Positions 12,196 through 23,738 of a stretch of DNA of 64,000 nucleotides are shown in pieces; position 1 is the first letter of the stretch; each line of letters begins with the position of its first letter. The translations under genes and the position numbers were made by a program. Below the pieces are notes generated by a model. It made no database searches. It saw nothing but the letters and a program-made list of their open reading frames with translations, and had not been told where the DNA came from. This stretch comes from Haliclystus octoradiatus. Taxonomy: Eukaryota; Cnidaria; Staurozoa; Stauromedusae; Haliclystidae. The DNA lies in assembly GCA_916610825.1 (NCBI GenBank), contig OU744452.1, positions 14,240,110 to 14,304,109 on the forward strand, given 5' to 3'.

Positions 12196-13930
12196 AGAGT
12201 TTCGAATGACCAGCAGCCTTTGCTTTGTTTTGTTGTCTTGATTACAAGAAACGAGGCTAATCCTCTGGAACGTGACGTCAGCGCCCACATCAGAGGATTG
12301 TCCTCGTGGCTTTTGCTACGGAAAGACACGACATAAAGCTTCAGAAAATAGTCTGGTTTATCAATTTTAGTTTTGGATAAATCTCAATTCTTACTTGTCG
12401 AAACGCAAATCTATGGCTATAGATAGCCAACAAATGTATACGGCTCAAAAATAAATAGCGGAATGGGAGTCACAGTCCGATTATCTGTCTGAGAAGTTTG
12501 ACGCAAATCAAAACAACTTGGATAAAATGTACTTTCAAATCAACACTAAATAAATTCATGTGATTCTAAATTTTACAATTTACGTGCATAAATACTGCAG
12601 AAAAACAATGCAATATAAAACATACACAGGTTTGCTGCAAATAAACTTACCCTAAATGCTGGGAAGTGCAAATTTATTCTCTTTGGAAATGTGAAATTCG
12701 AAAATTTTAAAATTTGTATTGGAAATCAATTATTAGAACGTTGTGGCACAGATTTCAAAACAAAAGCTGTGAAATTTCTTGGAGTATTTATAGACAACAA
12801 ATTAAATTGGCGCGCTCACATCGACCATGTGCGAATAAAATTACGACAAAGCATCTATTCTATTATTCGGATTAAAAACTATTTAAATTTCAATCACAAA
12901 CTGCAGATATACAATGCCATTGTAAAACCGCATCTAGAATATGCACTGGAAATCTGGGGAAATAGTGCACAAATTAAGCCCTTAATGGTACTGCAAAAAA
13001 CATGTGTCAGGGTAATTATGTCCAAGCCAAGGCTCACACATTCTGAGCCCCTATTTAAAAGTCTACAACTTTTAAAAATAAATGATTTGTACATTGTAAA
13101 AGTTTTCGTACTGCTGCACTCAGTCATCAAAAACAAATGTCCAATTTCAATGTCTGCCATCTTTAAATTTCAACAAAAACATCGCCGACAAAACAATGTT
13201 TTCATTGTACCGTTTGCCAGATCTTCTATGCTCCAATGTTTACCTCCGTATCATTTCCCAGCCTTGTGGAATTCTTTCGATTTTGACTTGCAGCTACCGA
13301 TCTCTGGTTTCACTAAGAATCTTAAAAAACATCTGATTGGAAAATACTGCACAACTTGTTGTGAACGGAACTGCTACATATGCGAAGCTTGTTAAACCTA
13401 ATTTCCAATATTTTGTTACTCTTTTCTGAGCTTTTTCTTTTATTTTGAAATAGTGTTTTTAAAACCTGTACTCAATTATCAATGTATTAGTATAGAAAAT
13501 GCTAAGCCCAAAAAAAAAATGTATTGATTTATTCTTTATTATTATCATTCATTAGTGTATTCAAAGTTACAGTACTTTATATGTCTTTATATGTCTTATG
13601 TCTTTACATTATATTACTGTAAAACAATATATATTGTAACTATAGGGTCACCCAAACAAACAAGCAGATTTGCTTAAGGGTTGACCCTGGTCATAAATTC
13701 ATAGCATTTGTAATATATTTCTGCTTTTAAGATCAAATATATATCACATCACATCACATGTAACTAACTATTTTTACACGAAGCCTACGTGTTTACAAAC
13801 ATAATTTGGAGTCAATGATCAAAGTATCCGTATGAAAAATCGAATTCACCTGATGTTATAATTTCATTTTGTTTCGGCGATAAATTTCGATTTTGAATGC
13901 TAACAAATCTCTTCCCGTTCTTTCAATCCC
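12196..13930 (+). mobile_element. TTAA-flanked element, copy 1, interrupted by a LINE
   Basis: Starts after TTAA (12192-12195) with AGAGTTTCGAATGACCAGCA. It matches the reverse complement of 18446-19433 across 12196-12630, and resumes at 13759-13930 after a LINE insertion. The far end seen in the other copy is missing: homology stops near 13930, so this copy is truncated or rearranged. It carries no transposase. Confidence 0.7.
12631..13758 (+). mobile_element. 5'-truncated LINE (CR1/Jockey-like) inside the TTAA element
   Basis: An uninterrupted frame of about 254 codons (12631 to the stop at 13393-13395) encodes the end of a LINE reverse transcriptase: FAANKLTLNAGKCKFILFGN, then KFLGVFIDNKLNWRAHI, a PHLEYALEIWG block, and a Cys-rich tail (CTTCCERNCYICEAC). 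This is the RT thumb/connection region; the catalytic YADD region is lost by 5' truncation. A 3' UTR follows, ending in a (CACAT)n-type run at 13743-13760. Comparison with the uninterrupted second copy of the host repeat puts the junctions near 12630 and 13758. No obvious target duplication is visible. Confidence 0.75.
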
Positions 13931-14040
13931 TAATTTCAATGCCTGACACACACACGTGCATCTTGCAATATATAGAAATTTTGGAATTTGGGTTAATCCC
14001 AGAGCTCCACTTACAAACTTCTTGTCGAATAAAAAGAGTA

Positions 14041-14240
14041 ATCAGAAATTTAGGATTTCTCATTACGGTGAAGTGCATAGGGCCTACAGATGAGATGATA
14101 GCTAACGGATATTTTCAATCAGGGAGTTGGTTATTTGATGACTCTAACGGTCTAACCCTTCAAATATGTGTTTGATAAAATGCTCTACGCTTTTCACAGT
14201 CAATATAATTAGTTCATATCAAGGTGACCTTAAAGCAACT
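14041..14240. repeat. Copy 1 of a 200-bp block also found at 21049-21235
   Basis: Shared text includes GGATTTCTC, TATTTGATGACTC, GTCTAACCCT and GGTGACTTA-like segments in the same order and orientation. It lies just 3' of secreted-protein gene 2. It may be a dispersed repeat or part of an old duplicated gene flank. Confidence 0.45.
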
Positions 14241-14610
14241 CAATGATCTATGTACATCCTCATTTTCATGAATTATTTGAAAAAAAATGAAACATTTAAA
14301 TAAATATTTAAACAATTTTGAGCTTTTCCATCAAATTAACAAATTTGATGTCATTACTTGCGAACTGCGATATTCCTTCCTCTCAGCAAATATGTTTGAC
14401 AAAAATAAAATAAAGATACAAATATCTTTTTCATATTTTATGCAATAAATAATTAAATCCATTTGATATTACATGTAATTATTGACATTTCTTAATTCGT
14501 GTATTGTGTACTGTAGATTGGTATCACGTGAGTTCTTGATTATTCGTGATGATTTATATTTTTTAAGACTACAGGCATAATTTTATATATTTAATTCTTC
14601 CATTACCAAA

Positions 14611-17600
14611 CTAACAGAAATTAAGATATGGTCTTCTTTGTAAGAAAACATGTTGTGTTGTGATTTTACCAAGATCGTCAACGCATTGTGGATGGGTTTC
14701 ATCTTTGAAGAACATCTATAGATGAAAAGACAGAAAGCATCTAAGACATATTTCCATACGAAGTTCATAAGATGTTATTAAGAAGTGCAGTATAATATAG
14801 ACATTTATATAAAAGAAGCACCTTTTTCCTTTTAAATTTAAAATTAGCATAAAACAACAAGAAAAACAGCAATCAATTATGGACGCATATAAGACGTTAT
14901 AAAACGTCTAATTTTTCTTCCATGTACAAAATATGCGTAAACAACAAGTACAAGAACATTAGCAAAACAAAAGAAATATGTAAAGTTCATGGAGCTAGGT
15001 ACTAAAAACGTCTAATTTTACTACAATAAATCATAGGTCTCTGAACTTTATTAATTATCCACAGCGAGTCTCGACTCGAAGTATCAACCACACATTGGTC
15101 CTAAGAAAGTCGTATATGGTCCAAACATGCCTCTAGGTCATTAGGTTTCTTAAGAATGAATATGCCTTAATATCTACATGTGCTCACCGTGAACTTATCT
15201 GATGTTGGTTGTTCTACTCTGTTACTCTGTAGTGTTCCGTCCAGTGTAACCCAACCAAATCCATTCAAGACATCCGAATTGTAAAGTAAGAAAACAGGAA
15301 AGAAATCGTTGCAGTCCATATCTCTGCTGATGTCATACCAATAATGATTTCCTGTAATGAAAAAATATAACTTCATATTTTCTATACATATTGCTGCTGT
15401 AGAATTAGGATGTCGTTCTTTTAACCCCCTCTAGAGGATGTGATGTTAGCGTTGTTAATATGTCTGTGTTTTGGATGGTGATATCTACTTAGACCGATAC
15501 TTCACTTTTTCCTCTCCCTCTCTCTCTCTCGCATTGATTGGGCAGTGATTCCAGCAACGAATGAATATTTAAAATAGCGTATATATAGCGTAAAATATGC
15601 CACCAAGGTACCATTGCGTACGCATGCCCATCACTGCATCCTTTGATGTTCCACGTTAGAGAACACCAACATAATACATATGCACGACAAGAGATGAAGA
15701 GCCTATTGAAGCTATATTCTTGTACACACCCATGGTATAGAAGCAATGTCCGGCCACCCATTTTGTTCCAGCCAAATCTTTCTCTCTCAAAGGAATGCTG
15801 ACTGTAGTAGCAAATGTGTTGCCAACTTGAAGTAATAAATTATCTCCAATGAAATCAGGATCCCTTGCTGGTGCATTACAAATCGTATTAGGATCAATGA
15901 AGTAGGCTGTAAGGACCATCAAACCGTTCTCTTCGACAAATGGCGGCAACCTGTTTTTAGGGATCTTGGATCCTTTAGGGACCTATAAATCAAAACAGAC
16001 AGATTACAATTATCGATTTGTTTCATATCATTTTACATTGATGCACTTACAATAAATTATATGCATTTAAAATCAAAGTTTTCGAGAGCAAAGTTTCATT
16101 TCGTCGTTGGTATAATAAATGTAAGAAAAGATTCAAATGTATATATATTGGAGTATTCCCTCTGATAATCGTGCAACAGCGTAAAATTTCACTGTAACGG
16201 TGTGCCTTTCTTGAGTCTATTATTATTTTCCACTCTGCCTAAGCATCGAGCATTATTCTCATGCCATCTCTTTATCTTTATATTTCAAATTAAATTGAAA
16301 ATATTAAACTATATTACATAGAAAAGAGATACTTATTCTCACATGTCTCTTAGTTTGACTCATTCTACTAAGTACTTATCTATTGAAGCTCTGGTATATT
16401 TACCATTGAGCAGCATAATTATGCAAGTGATGGACAACTTCACCTCATTATATATCTAAATATTAAAACCCCGGGGGGGTAACTCCACTAGGCCGGCTAT
16501 ACGGGGACGTGCCACTGATTTCAAATTTTGGAGCATTTGGGTATCCTATTTTTGACTTTTTCAAGAAACTTTGAAAAAATTTGCATCATTTTTGTGTTTT
16601 TACTTGAAATCAATCAACCTGCTAGAACTTTTTGGGTAGCATCAACAGAATTTTGGAACTTTTTGGGTACTTTACCTTTTTCCAAAATGGCACCTCCCCT
16701 TCCCTAAAGACCTGGAGCTACCCCTTAAAACCAATTAAATAACATGCATAAATTATGCAATTGTAACTGGGAATGAATAAATTGTGTTACAATCGATAAG
16801 TATAGGATTCAGCAAGACTGTAAATTCTCAACCTTTATCAGAGCAGCTTGAAGCTATCTTCCACGATCCACGATCAATCTTTTACAAAATATATAATTGC
16901 AAAGCGTAAAGCCTATAGATCAGCTGTCTAAACGTTATTCTACCCTGCACATAAAAATCTCAATCGAAAGTCCAATGGGTCAAACTTACCGCAAACTGAA
17001 CACCGGCAATTTGTTTATTTGAGTCAAACAATAACATCAACATATCGTCATTGTCCTTGACATAGCGATTGCCACGGAAATGAGTTGATTCTAAAATGTA
17101 ATATCACATTATTTCAGTTCTGGAAACCAATATAAACGGACAAAGTGTTGAATTTGGAAGGGAAAAGCATAAAATATATGACTAAGATTATCAAAATGTT
17201 TGTTACTCTTCCATTACAAATTTAAAAGTGATGAACAAAACAGCTAGCTTCATCCTTTGATTCTATTTTGAGTTTTGATAGCAGAAACCAAACAAACTCG
17301 TTTGCATGTAGACTTTGTGCTCTAGCTTTAATTATATATTGAATGAATCGGGTATTTTCGGTCCTTGCATGGTGACTTTCAATTAAGCCAGAATACCAAT
17401 GCAGCCCAGTGTGCAAGGACTCTGTGTTAGTTTTAATGTCATATAGCATCCTTGGTAAATCTAAACTAATGTAACTAATATTTACTATACTGTAGATCAA
17501 TGCTTACAGTTTAGAACAATGAACGTCGCTGTCAATCCCAAACGACACATGGGTTAATATATTTTAAAGTTACCTAAAATGTGACGATGCTTGTATTATA

Positions 17601-19689
17601 TGACATAACATCCTATGAAATATGTCAAATATGCAGCTATCCAATGACTATATATACAGTCAGGGAATATAATGGCTTTTGTTTTAACCGTATACTGCTT
17701 AAATATATTCTGAGATGGCAATATTCATACCTTGACATTTTGTTTCCAGTTTCCATCCATCGACAACAGCATCTTCAACATTATGTGGCATACCACTAAA
17801 TTTTCCCCATGTTACTATATAGAAACATAAAAATAATATAACATATAGAAATCATAAAAGTAAATCTCTTGCAAATATGTCGACTAACAAGAATTTTGAC
17901 TCGTTTGGTCAACTCCAATGGTCTATATAGGGTGTTGTTTTTCTTTTGTGTGGTACTTTGTATAAGCATGACTTTCCCAGAAGTGTCAAACCTCGATGGT
18001 GTATATTATGGAGCTTTTCCACAGGTTCCCATTGACTCCCTGGAGAATTATTTAAAGAAAAAATGATTAACCCTGGTGATGCATTTTGAAAAGACCGTGA
18101 CCGAGGGATGTGCTGTTATGCCACGCCAACAAGGCTGATGTGAAATAGCTTTATAGGGAGTTAGCCACCGGTACTTTTTTGCTATATATGGCCAAGATGG
18201 GAACACCATTTACAGTTTCAATAAAGTATTGCAGTAAAGAAAACGACTTACCAGATAAATCATCCCAGTCTGGAAATCCTTTGGATATAAAATAAAAAGG
18301 TACAATTAAAATAGAGTTAAGAAAGTTTATTATATAGGTTATTCTGTAAATTGGGAAACAAATCTCAATGAGCGGAGCATTGATACGCGTGATGTAGAGT
18401 GGATGATTGGCGATGACTGCCACATTCATTGACCTTCAATATTAAAGACCATAAAATGACCAGCAGCCTTTGCATATTTTTGTCTTTGAAATCTGGACCC
18501 AGATTTCAATCAGTCGTTTTCATGATACGCGGCCCGCCTTTGTGTCTCCTTTGCACACACAAGCGATTTTGCAAAACATTTCGTAAAACGAGCATGGAAG
18601 CAATCTGCCAAGTTATTTATCAACGAACTGGTTTGGAAAATTACAAGAGCAATAGAGGTGGACGTCGTGAAGGCATTCGACGCTTGAATAAATGTGTCCC
18701 ACAAAAATCAATTCACTTGCTACTAGCGTCATACGAATTGAGGAAGGATGACAAAGTTGAAAGCTACAACTGAACTCGACTGATTCAAATTTCATGTTGG
18801 TGTTTACTTGATACAAGAATATTAGGGATTGAAAGAACAGGAAAAGATTTGTTAGCATTCAAAATCGAAATTTATCGCCGAAACAAAATGAAATTATAAC
18901 ACCAGGTGAATTCGATTTTTAATACGGATACTTTGATCATTGACTCAAAATTATATGTGTAAACACGTTACACGTAGGCTTCGTCTAAAAATAGTTAGTT
19001 ACATACCTATGTATGTTTTATATTGCATTGTTTTTCTGCAATATTTATGCACGTAAATTGTAAAATTTAGAATCATATGAATTTATTTAGTGTTGATTTG
19101 AAAGTACATTTTATCCAAGTTGTTTTGATTTGCGTCAAACTTCTCAGACAGATAATCGGACTGTGTGACTCCCAGTCCGCTATTTATTTTTGAGCCGTAT
19201 ACATTTGTTGGATATCTATAGCCATAAACTTTGCGTTTCGACAAGTAAGAATTGAGATTTATCCAAAACTGAAATTGATAAACGAGACTATTTTCTGTCT
19301 TGTCTTTCCGTAGCAACAGCCACGAGGACAATCCTCTGACGTGAGCGCTGAAGTCACTTTCCAGAGGATTAGCCTCGTTTCTTGTAATCAAAACAACAAA
19401 ACAAAGCAAAGGCTGCTGGTCATTCGAAACTCTTTAACAATATAACAATTTCATATGATGTAGCCCAAACAAAATACAAATGGATAATGCTTTGATGATA
19501 TGCTATATTGCTATAATCATGTTATAGCATTATCCCATTCATAGCCATCAGTTGTTATCATATAAATCTGTAAAATAATTAATCGTTCTCATACTTATGT
19601 TTCTATACAAATCACTTACGAGCAGAAGCAACTAACTGACTACCAACTGCCAATACTGCAAATGCTGCAAAGAAATGAGTAAAAGCCAT
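14611..19689 (-). CDS. Secreted six-cysteine protein, paralogue 2 (267 aa, 7 exons)
   Basis: Exons: 19689-19620, 18278-18252, 17814-17731, 17090-16990, 15982-15730, 15351-15188, 14715-14611, ending in TAG; 804 nt. Signal peptide MAFTHFFAAFAVLAVGSQLV. The mature sequence keeps all six cysteines and every conserved block of paralogue 1, with scattered substitutions: VTWGKFSGMP instead of IKWLKFSGMP in exon 3, and MFFKDETHPQC instead of YFFEKKTHPKC in exon 7. Exons 2-7 have the same lengths and phases as the other copies. The exon 5 donor is GTGTGT and the exon 6 donor is GTGAGC, both acceptable. Intron 1 holds a TTAA-flanked element (18446-19433) and intron 4 a MITE (16469-16726). Frame is open throughout, so probably functional. 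Function unknown. Confidence 0.85.
16469..16726. repeat. MITE of the CCCGGGGGTAACTCC type, copy 2
   Basis: The left end CCCCGGGGGGGTAACTCC is followed by CGGGGACGTGCCAC. The right end has GGCACCTCCCC and then GGAGCTACCCCTT, its degenerate reverse complement. The middle has repeated TTTTTGGGTA motifs. It sits in intron 4 of secreted-protein gene 2. Confidence 0.55.
18446..19433 (-). mobile_element. TTAA-flanked TIR element, copy 2 (uninterrupted)
   Basis: 988 bp flanked by TTAA at 18442-18445 and 19434-19437. Terminal inverted repeats are about 30 bp, imperfect at the outer end: AGACCATAAAATGACCAGCA on the left, and on the right the reverse complement of AGAGTTTCGAATGACCAGCA; both continue GCCTTTGC. 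TTAA targets are used by piggyBac and Kolobok elements, but no transposase is encoded and the tips do not clearly match either. The short frames inside have no known domain. It lies in intron 1 of secreted-protein gene 2 and is the inverse-orientation partner of the copy at 12196-13930. Confidence 0.75.
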
Positions 19690-19762
19690 GATGAATCTAT
19701 AGAATAACTCTCCTTCTTTTTCAAATGATGAAATGAAGTACTGAAGTTAAAAAGCTGGTATT

Positions 19763-19786
19763 CTTTTATAGGAAGAATCACGTGAT
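19763..19786 (-). promoter_or_regulatory. TATA box with adjacent CACGTG E-box, paralogue 2
   Basis: On the minus strand ATCACGTGAT (19786-19777) precedes TATAAAAG (19770-19763) by 6 nt, about 75 nt before the ATG. Same arrangement as in the other two paralogues. Confidence 0.65.
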
Positions 19787-21048
19787 GAAATAAGCTACGC
19801 CCAACTATAGACATCATTGTGAACTTTGTCATATCACCCGTCCACAAGTCAATAAAAAATAAATATTGGTTGTGCCAAACAAATATTGCCTTGATTTTTC
19901 ACCCAACTTTGTCTGGATTATCAATCCTTGAATCTTACTGATATGCTGCCCATATACAGTATAGCTACTGTAAACTTGCAATAACAATTTTCAATGTCAT
20001 GTTTATGAATATGAATTGATTGTAAATAAAGGAGATAGTGTGCAGTCAGTTGGTATAGTCATGGTTGATCTTACATCAGAAAAACTTGTATAAGGTCGAA
20101 ATGTGACGTCAAGCACTGTCTAATCCAACGTATGTGGAAACAGCTGTATTAATGAGCAAATAAGCAATCAGAAATCAAGAGCACTTAATCCATGATTGTA
20201 GATTTTATAGCGTAAATCATGTATTCATCTAGTCACATAGTGTTTCGTAATATATTGGCTTCGTGAGCATCATCATTTACATCAAATAATATTTACTAAT
20301 TACGTTAACACAAATTACTATACCCAATCTCGTTTCCTACAACTGTAAGGACACAACTGTGAGTGTTGGAGGAGGAGTCCCGCTTGGGATGACAGGGTTG
20401 AATCAATGAATGTTATAATTCAGATTGCCAAAGAGACACATTCTCGACTACTTTAAATTTTTTGATTTTAATGTCATTTAATAATTAACCAACAAATTGT
20501 GAATAAAATATATCCTATGTAAATTTCATAAAACCATTAAATAAATGAATAACTAATTTTAAAATGTTTAATTTTAAAATTTTAAATTTTAAAATCATGA
20601 TTGAATAGTTGCCTGATGATCGCCTTTTCGTGAAACCTTGAGTAGCAAACATGATTGTCTGATTTTTGACTACATATTTTATATATTATACATATATATA
20701 CTAAATTAACTAGCTAATGTTGCTTGTTCCTGAGATGTTCCTAAAGCGCACATTGCATTTTCTCTCTGTAAATACCATTCTTATTTTGTGTTGAATGTAC
20801 CAATAATTATATATTAATTAAGAGGATAAAATATCATAAAACATAGTCAATAGAAAATAAATTTCTATGAAGACTGGCAATATATTGTGAAGGCGAAAAG
20901 TATCCAGCTTGCGTAGTAAATTGTAATACATGAACAATAGTGTCAACAGTATATTATAACATCTTTAGATTTTAAACTTCTGGTACCAAATAATGAAAAC
21001 ATTGACAATTTATTTTTTCTGATCAAGATCGAGTATGTAATCAAAACT

Positions 21049-21235
21049 TACGGATTTCTCGTTACAGTGTAGTACATGTAATTTTAATGAAATCAAATGG
21101 AAATTCATAACCAGGGGGTTGGGTATTTGATGACTCAAACAGTCTAACCCTACAATTGTGTGGGTGGATCATAGTGTGTAGTAAAAATGTCTATGTTTTT
21201 CGCAGCCAAGATATATTACGGTGACTTATTGCTTG
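21049..21235. repeat. Copy 2 of the 200-bp block found at 14041-14240
   Basis: Same order and orientation of shared segments as the copy 3' of secreted-protein gene 2, with substitutions and small indels. Origin not determined. Confidence 0.45.
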
Positions 21236-22416
21236 TAAAATAACGATTGATCTTGAGCTATAAATACAAATGCCTCTGTGAATGTGCTGTGCTTGCAGTG
21301 GATGCTCACGATTCTCTCAGCCGATTTCAAAGGCAAAAGAATCTAACAGCATACCGTAACATACTAAAACCTATCTTCACGATAATGTGAATTTACACTT
21401 TCCTTAAGATAGTTTTTAATAGTCTGCACGCAAGCTACTGATCAAGTGACAAGACTGACTGTATAGCAAAGTTACCACATTAATTATTTGCTGTACTTTC
21501 AAAATTATTGATTTTGATAATTTTATGATATGTAATTTGCTGCATTCGCACTCTTCTAATTCGCTTCTGAGGTATCTACATGCCTTCAGCTAGACAAGGT
21601 TTCAATTTTTACAACTTAAAATGCGATAAACTGTTTATAAATTGCGATTGAAAAACCAAAAATCACGAAATTTCGAAGGAAGCCCTATGAAAATAAACTG
21701 CATTGTCTTTGTTCTCTTTCTTCTGTGTTGAAGACATTTCCATTGTATTGAAGAATTTTCCCATCACACCTTGCTGATCACGACCTCACGACCACGATTT
21801 TTATTTTTACACAAACATTTTGCTTGCATGCATGTGCAAAAGTATTTCAATTATTTCATTAAAGTATTTTAAAATGCCTAGAACGAAAAGAGCTACTGTA
21901 GATCCCTCAATTCTCTCTGGCTCACAAACAGAAGGCACTATTCTCTGTGAGTTGTTTTACAACTTTAGTGTTTGAATGCTTTATGTAAAGGCTGTCTACT
22001 AAGTCACTTTTGCCGTGGTTGTTATCTTGTTGAGGGCTTACATGACTCTGATGACAATCGTTACTTTTAATTTTCTTTGAAGTATCATCATCCATGATAC
22101 CTTAATTTGTTATTAACTCGTCTTTTGCAGAGCAGATTACTGTGTCACTGTATCGCTAATAACTTGCTCTGTTATGAACTGCTTTTCATTGGAAGAAAGG
22201 ATTTACTACTGTGTCACCGTTTTGTGTCAGCATTCTGTTGTCCCCACTGCACACAGAGATATTTGACCCGTAACAAATAAACAAATCCAAAGACCTAGTA
22301 TGGCACTTTTCAGTCGTCAAGCAGTTGTAATCTGTACAAAAAACAAAATCGGAGTTCTCATTTATTTAGCTGCTATCGTTTTATCGAAAACTATATTTTT
22401 AATGAGGCATACATTG

Positions 22417-22430
22417 ACAACGTCAACACA
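22417..22430 (+). repeat. Left target-site duplication of the LINE
   Basis: ACAACGTCAACACA, repeated exactly at 27117-27130 directly after the LINE's 3' AC repeat. The first bases of the right copy could partly derive from that repeat; the core AACGTCAACACA is outside it. Confidence 0.8.
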
Positions 22431-22697
22431 CTCGCGGCACTCGTTTGGTCGTTAATATTCACTAGGTTCTTCAATTTATCATTATTTTGAATATAGCCAT
22501 ATTTAAGATATAATTTATTATTGCTCAATGACTGATTTGGTAATAATATCGAAATATATCACATCTTGAACAAATGGTGTTAAAGAATTGATGTAAACTT
22601 ATCAACTTATCTTTTGCTTCAATATCCTCATCAAAGATCAACGATCAACGATGTAAACAATCGATAGGTAAGCACAGATATTTTGAATTTGCTAGAG

Positions 22698-23738
22698 ATG
22701 GGAAAGAAACGGGCCAAACAGAGTACCAGTGACAATGAAGGCTTAGAATGTAAATGCAATGATAAACTGAAGGAATCGATCAATGAAATGAGGGAAGAAA
22801 TATCTGAATTAAAAGAAATTATTTCTAAATTTATCGAGCGGGAAAAGTTGCCATGTCAACCAAATTCTTGGTCACAGGTAGTGGCTACAGCCCCTAACAA
22901 TGCATTAATTGTCAATAGAACAATTAATGGAACAACAAAAAACTGCACAAAGCTTCTTTCAGATGAACCTTCTGAAAAAATAATAGAAAAACTAAAGAAA
23001 AGTAAAATTAATGTTAAAGGATCAATAATTACAACAAAAGGGAAAACAACCTCAATCGAAGTGCCGAATGAAAAGCTAGCCAGCATAAAATCATCCTTAA
23101 GTAAAGGTAAAATTACCTACAAAGAAATAAAAAAAAGAGATCCAGTCGCAATTATTCCAAATGTTCCGAAATGGATGACATCTAAAGCTATCCATGATTC
23201 ACTGCTTGCTGACAATCCAGACATTTTTGAGAGTCAAAATGACATTATTAATTTATATCTGTTTCCAACAAAAGAGAATGCTCTTGATCAAAGCGTATCC
23301 TTACGACTAGCATCCAAAGCATTCTCTAAGCTTGCCGAGAACAACATGTGGCTAAGACTTGATTCAATACTAAATGTCTGCGCCTATCCAGATCTGAAGC
23401 CGATTCGATGTTTTCATTGTGGCCGTCTTGGTCACAGTACAAAAAATTGTGAAATGATTGACGAAGAGTCAATTTGCTTTGATTGTGGTGATCAACATCC
23501 ACTAGACAGGAAAAAGAAATGCAGCAGGAAAGAAAGAAAATGTGCCGCATGCTGCAAATCGAAGGCATTCCAATGCAAAGCAACATCGCATCACACCTTC
23601 GATGGCAGTTGCCCACTACTACTCTTACACATAAAACGCAACATCGGAAATACAACTTTCACAAACGCCACTTATGGAATCATCGAAAAACAACTTCAGC
23701 ATATGACCCAAACAAAATACCGCAATGCCCATCAATAA
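22698..23738 (+). CDS. LINE ORF1 protein, nucleic-acid binding, zinc knuckle
   Basis: 346 residues from the first ATG at 22698 (MGKKRAKQSTSDNEG) to TAA at 23736-23738; upstream in-frame codons lack an ATG. The N-terminal part (roughly residues 15-55) is rich in Glu, Lys, Ile and Leu and likely a coiled coil. A central basic region follows. Near the C-terminus lies a CCHC knuckle, CFHCGRLGHSTKNC, followed by a Cys/His-rich segment (CFDCGDQHP, CAACCKS, HHTFDGSC) that could form one or two more zinc-binding units. ORF1 proteins of this LINE group bind element RNA to form the retrotransposition particle. The frame is intact. Its stop lies inside the start of ORF2 (14-nt overlap). Confidence 0.85.
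   Translation: MGKKRAKQSTSDNEGLECKCNDKLKESINEMREEISELKEIISKFIEREKLPCQPNSWSQVVATAPNNALIVNRTINGTTKNCTKLLSDEPSEKIIEKLKKSKINVKGSIITTKGKTTSIEVPNEKLASIKSSLSKGKITYKEIKKRDPVAIIPNVPKWMTSKAIHDSLLADNPDIFESQNDIINLYLFPTKENALDQSVSLRLASKAFSKLAENNMWLRLDSILNVCAYPDLKPIRCFHCGRLGHSTKNCEMIDEESICFDCGDQHPLDRKKKCSRKERKCAACCKSKAFQCKATSHHTFDGSCPLLLLHIKRNIGNTTFTNATYGIIEKQLQHMTQTKYRNAHQ

Larger units (their letters stand above)
19787..22430. other. Intergenic between secreted-protein gene 2 and the LINE
   Basis: AT-rich and largely without recognisable genes. It holds the second copy of a 200-bp block (21049-21235). A possible short plus-strand first exon lies at 21874-21946 (ATG, MPRTKRATVDPSILSGSQTE plus four codons, then GTGAGT), with no partner exon found. 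The right end contains the left copy of the LINE target-site duplication (22417-22430). Confidence 0.4.

Noticed and set aside
19083-19409. 108-codon minus-strand frame
   Set aside because: It lies entirely in the TTAA-flanked element, the equivalent frame in copy 1 is broken, and no domain is visible.
22683-22697. Start of LINE ORF1 five codons upstream of 22698
   Set aside because: The codon there is TTG; the first ATG in frame is at 22698.
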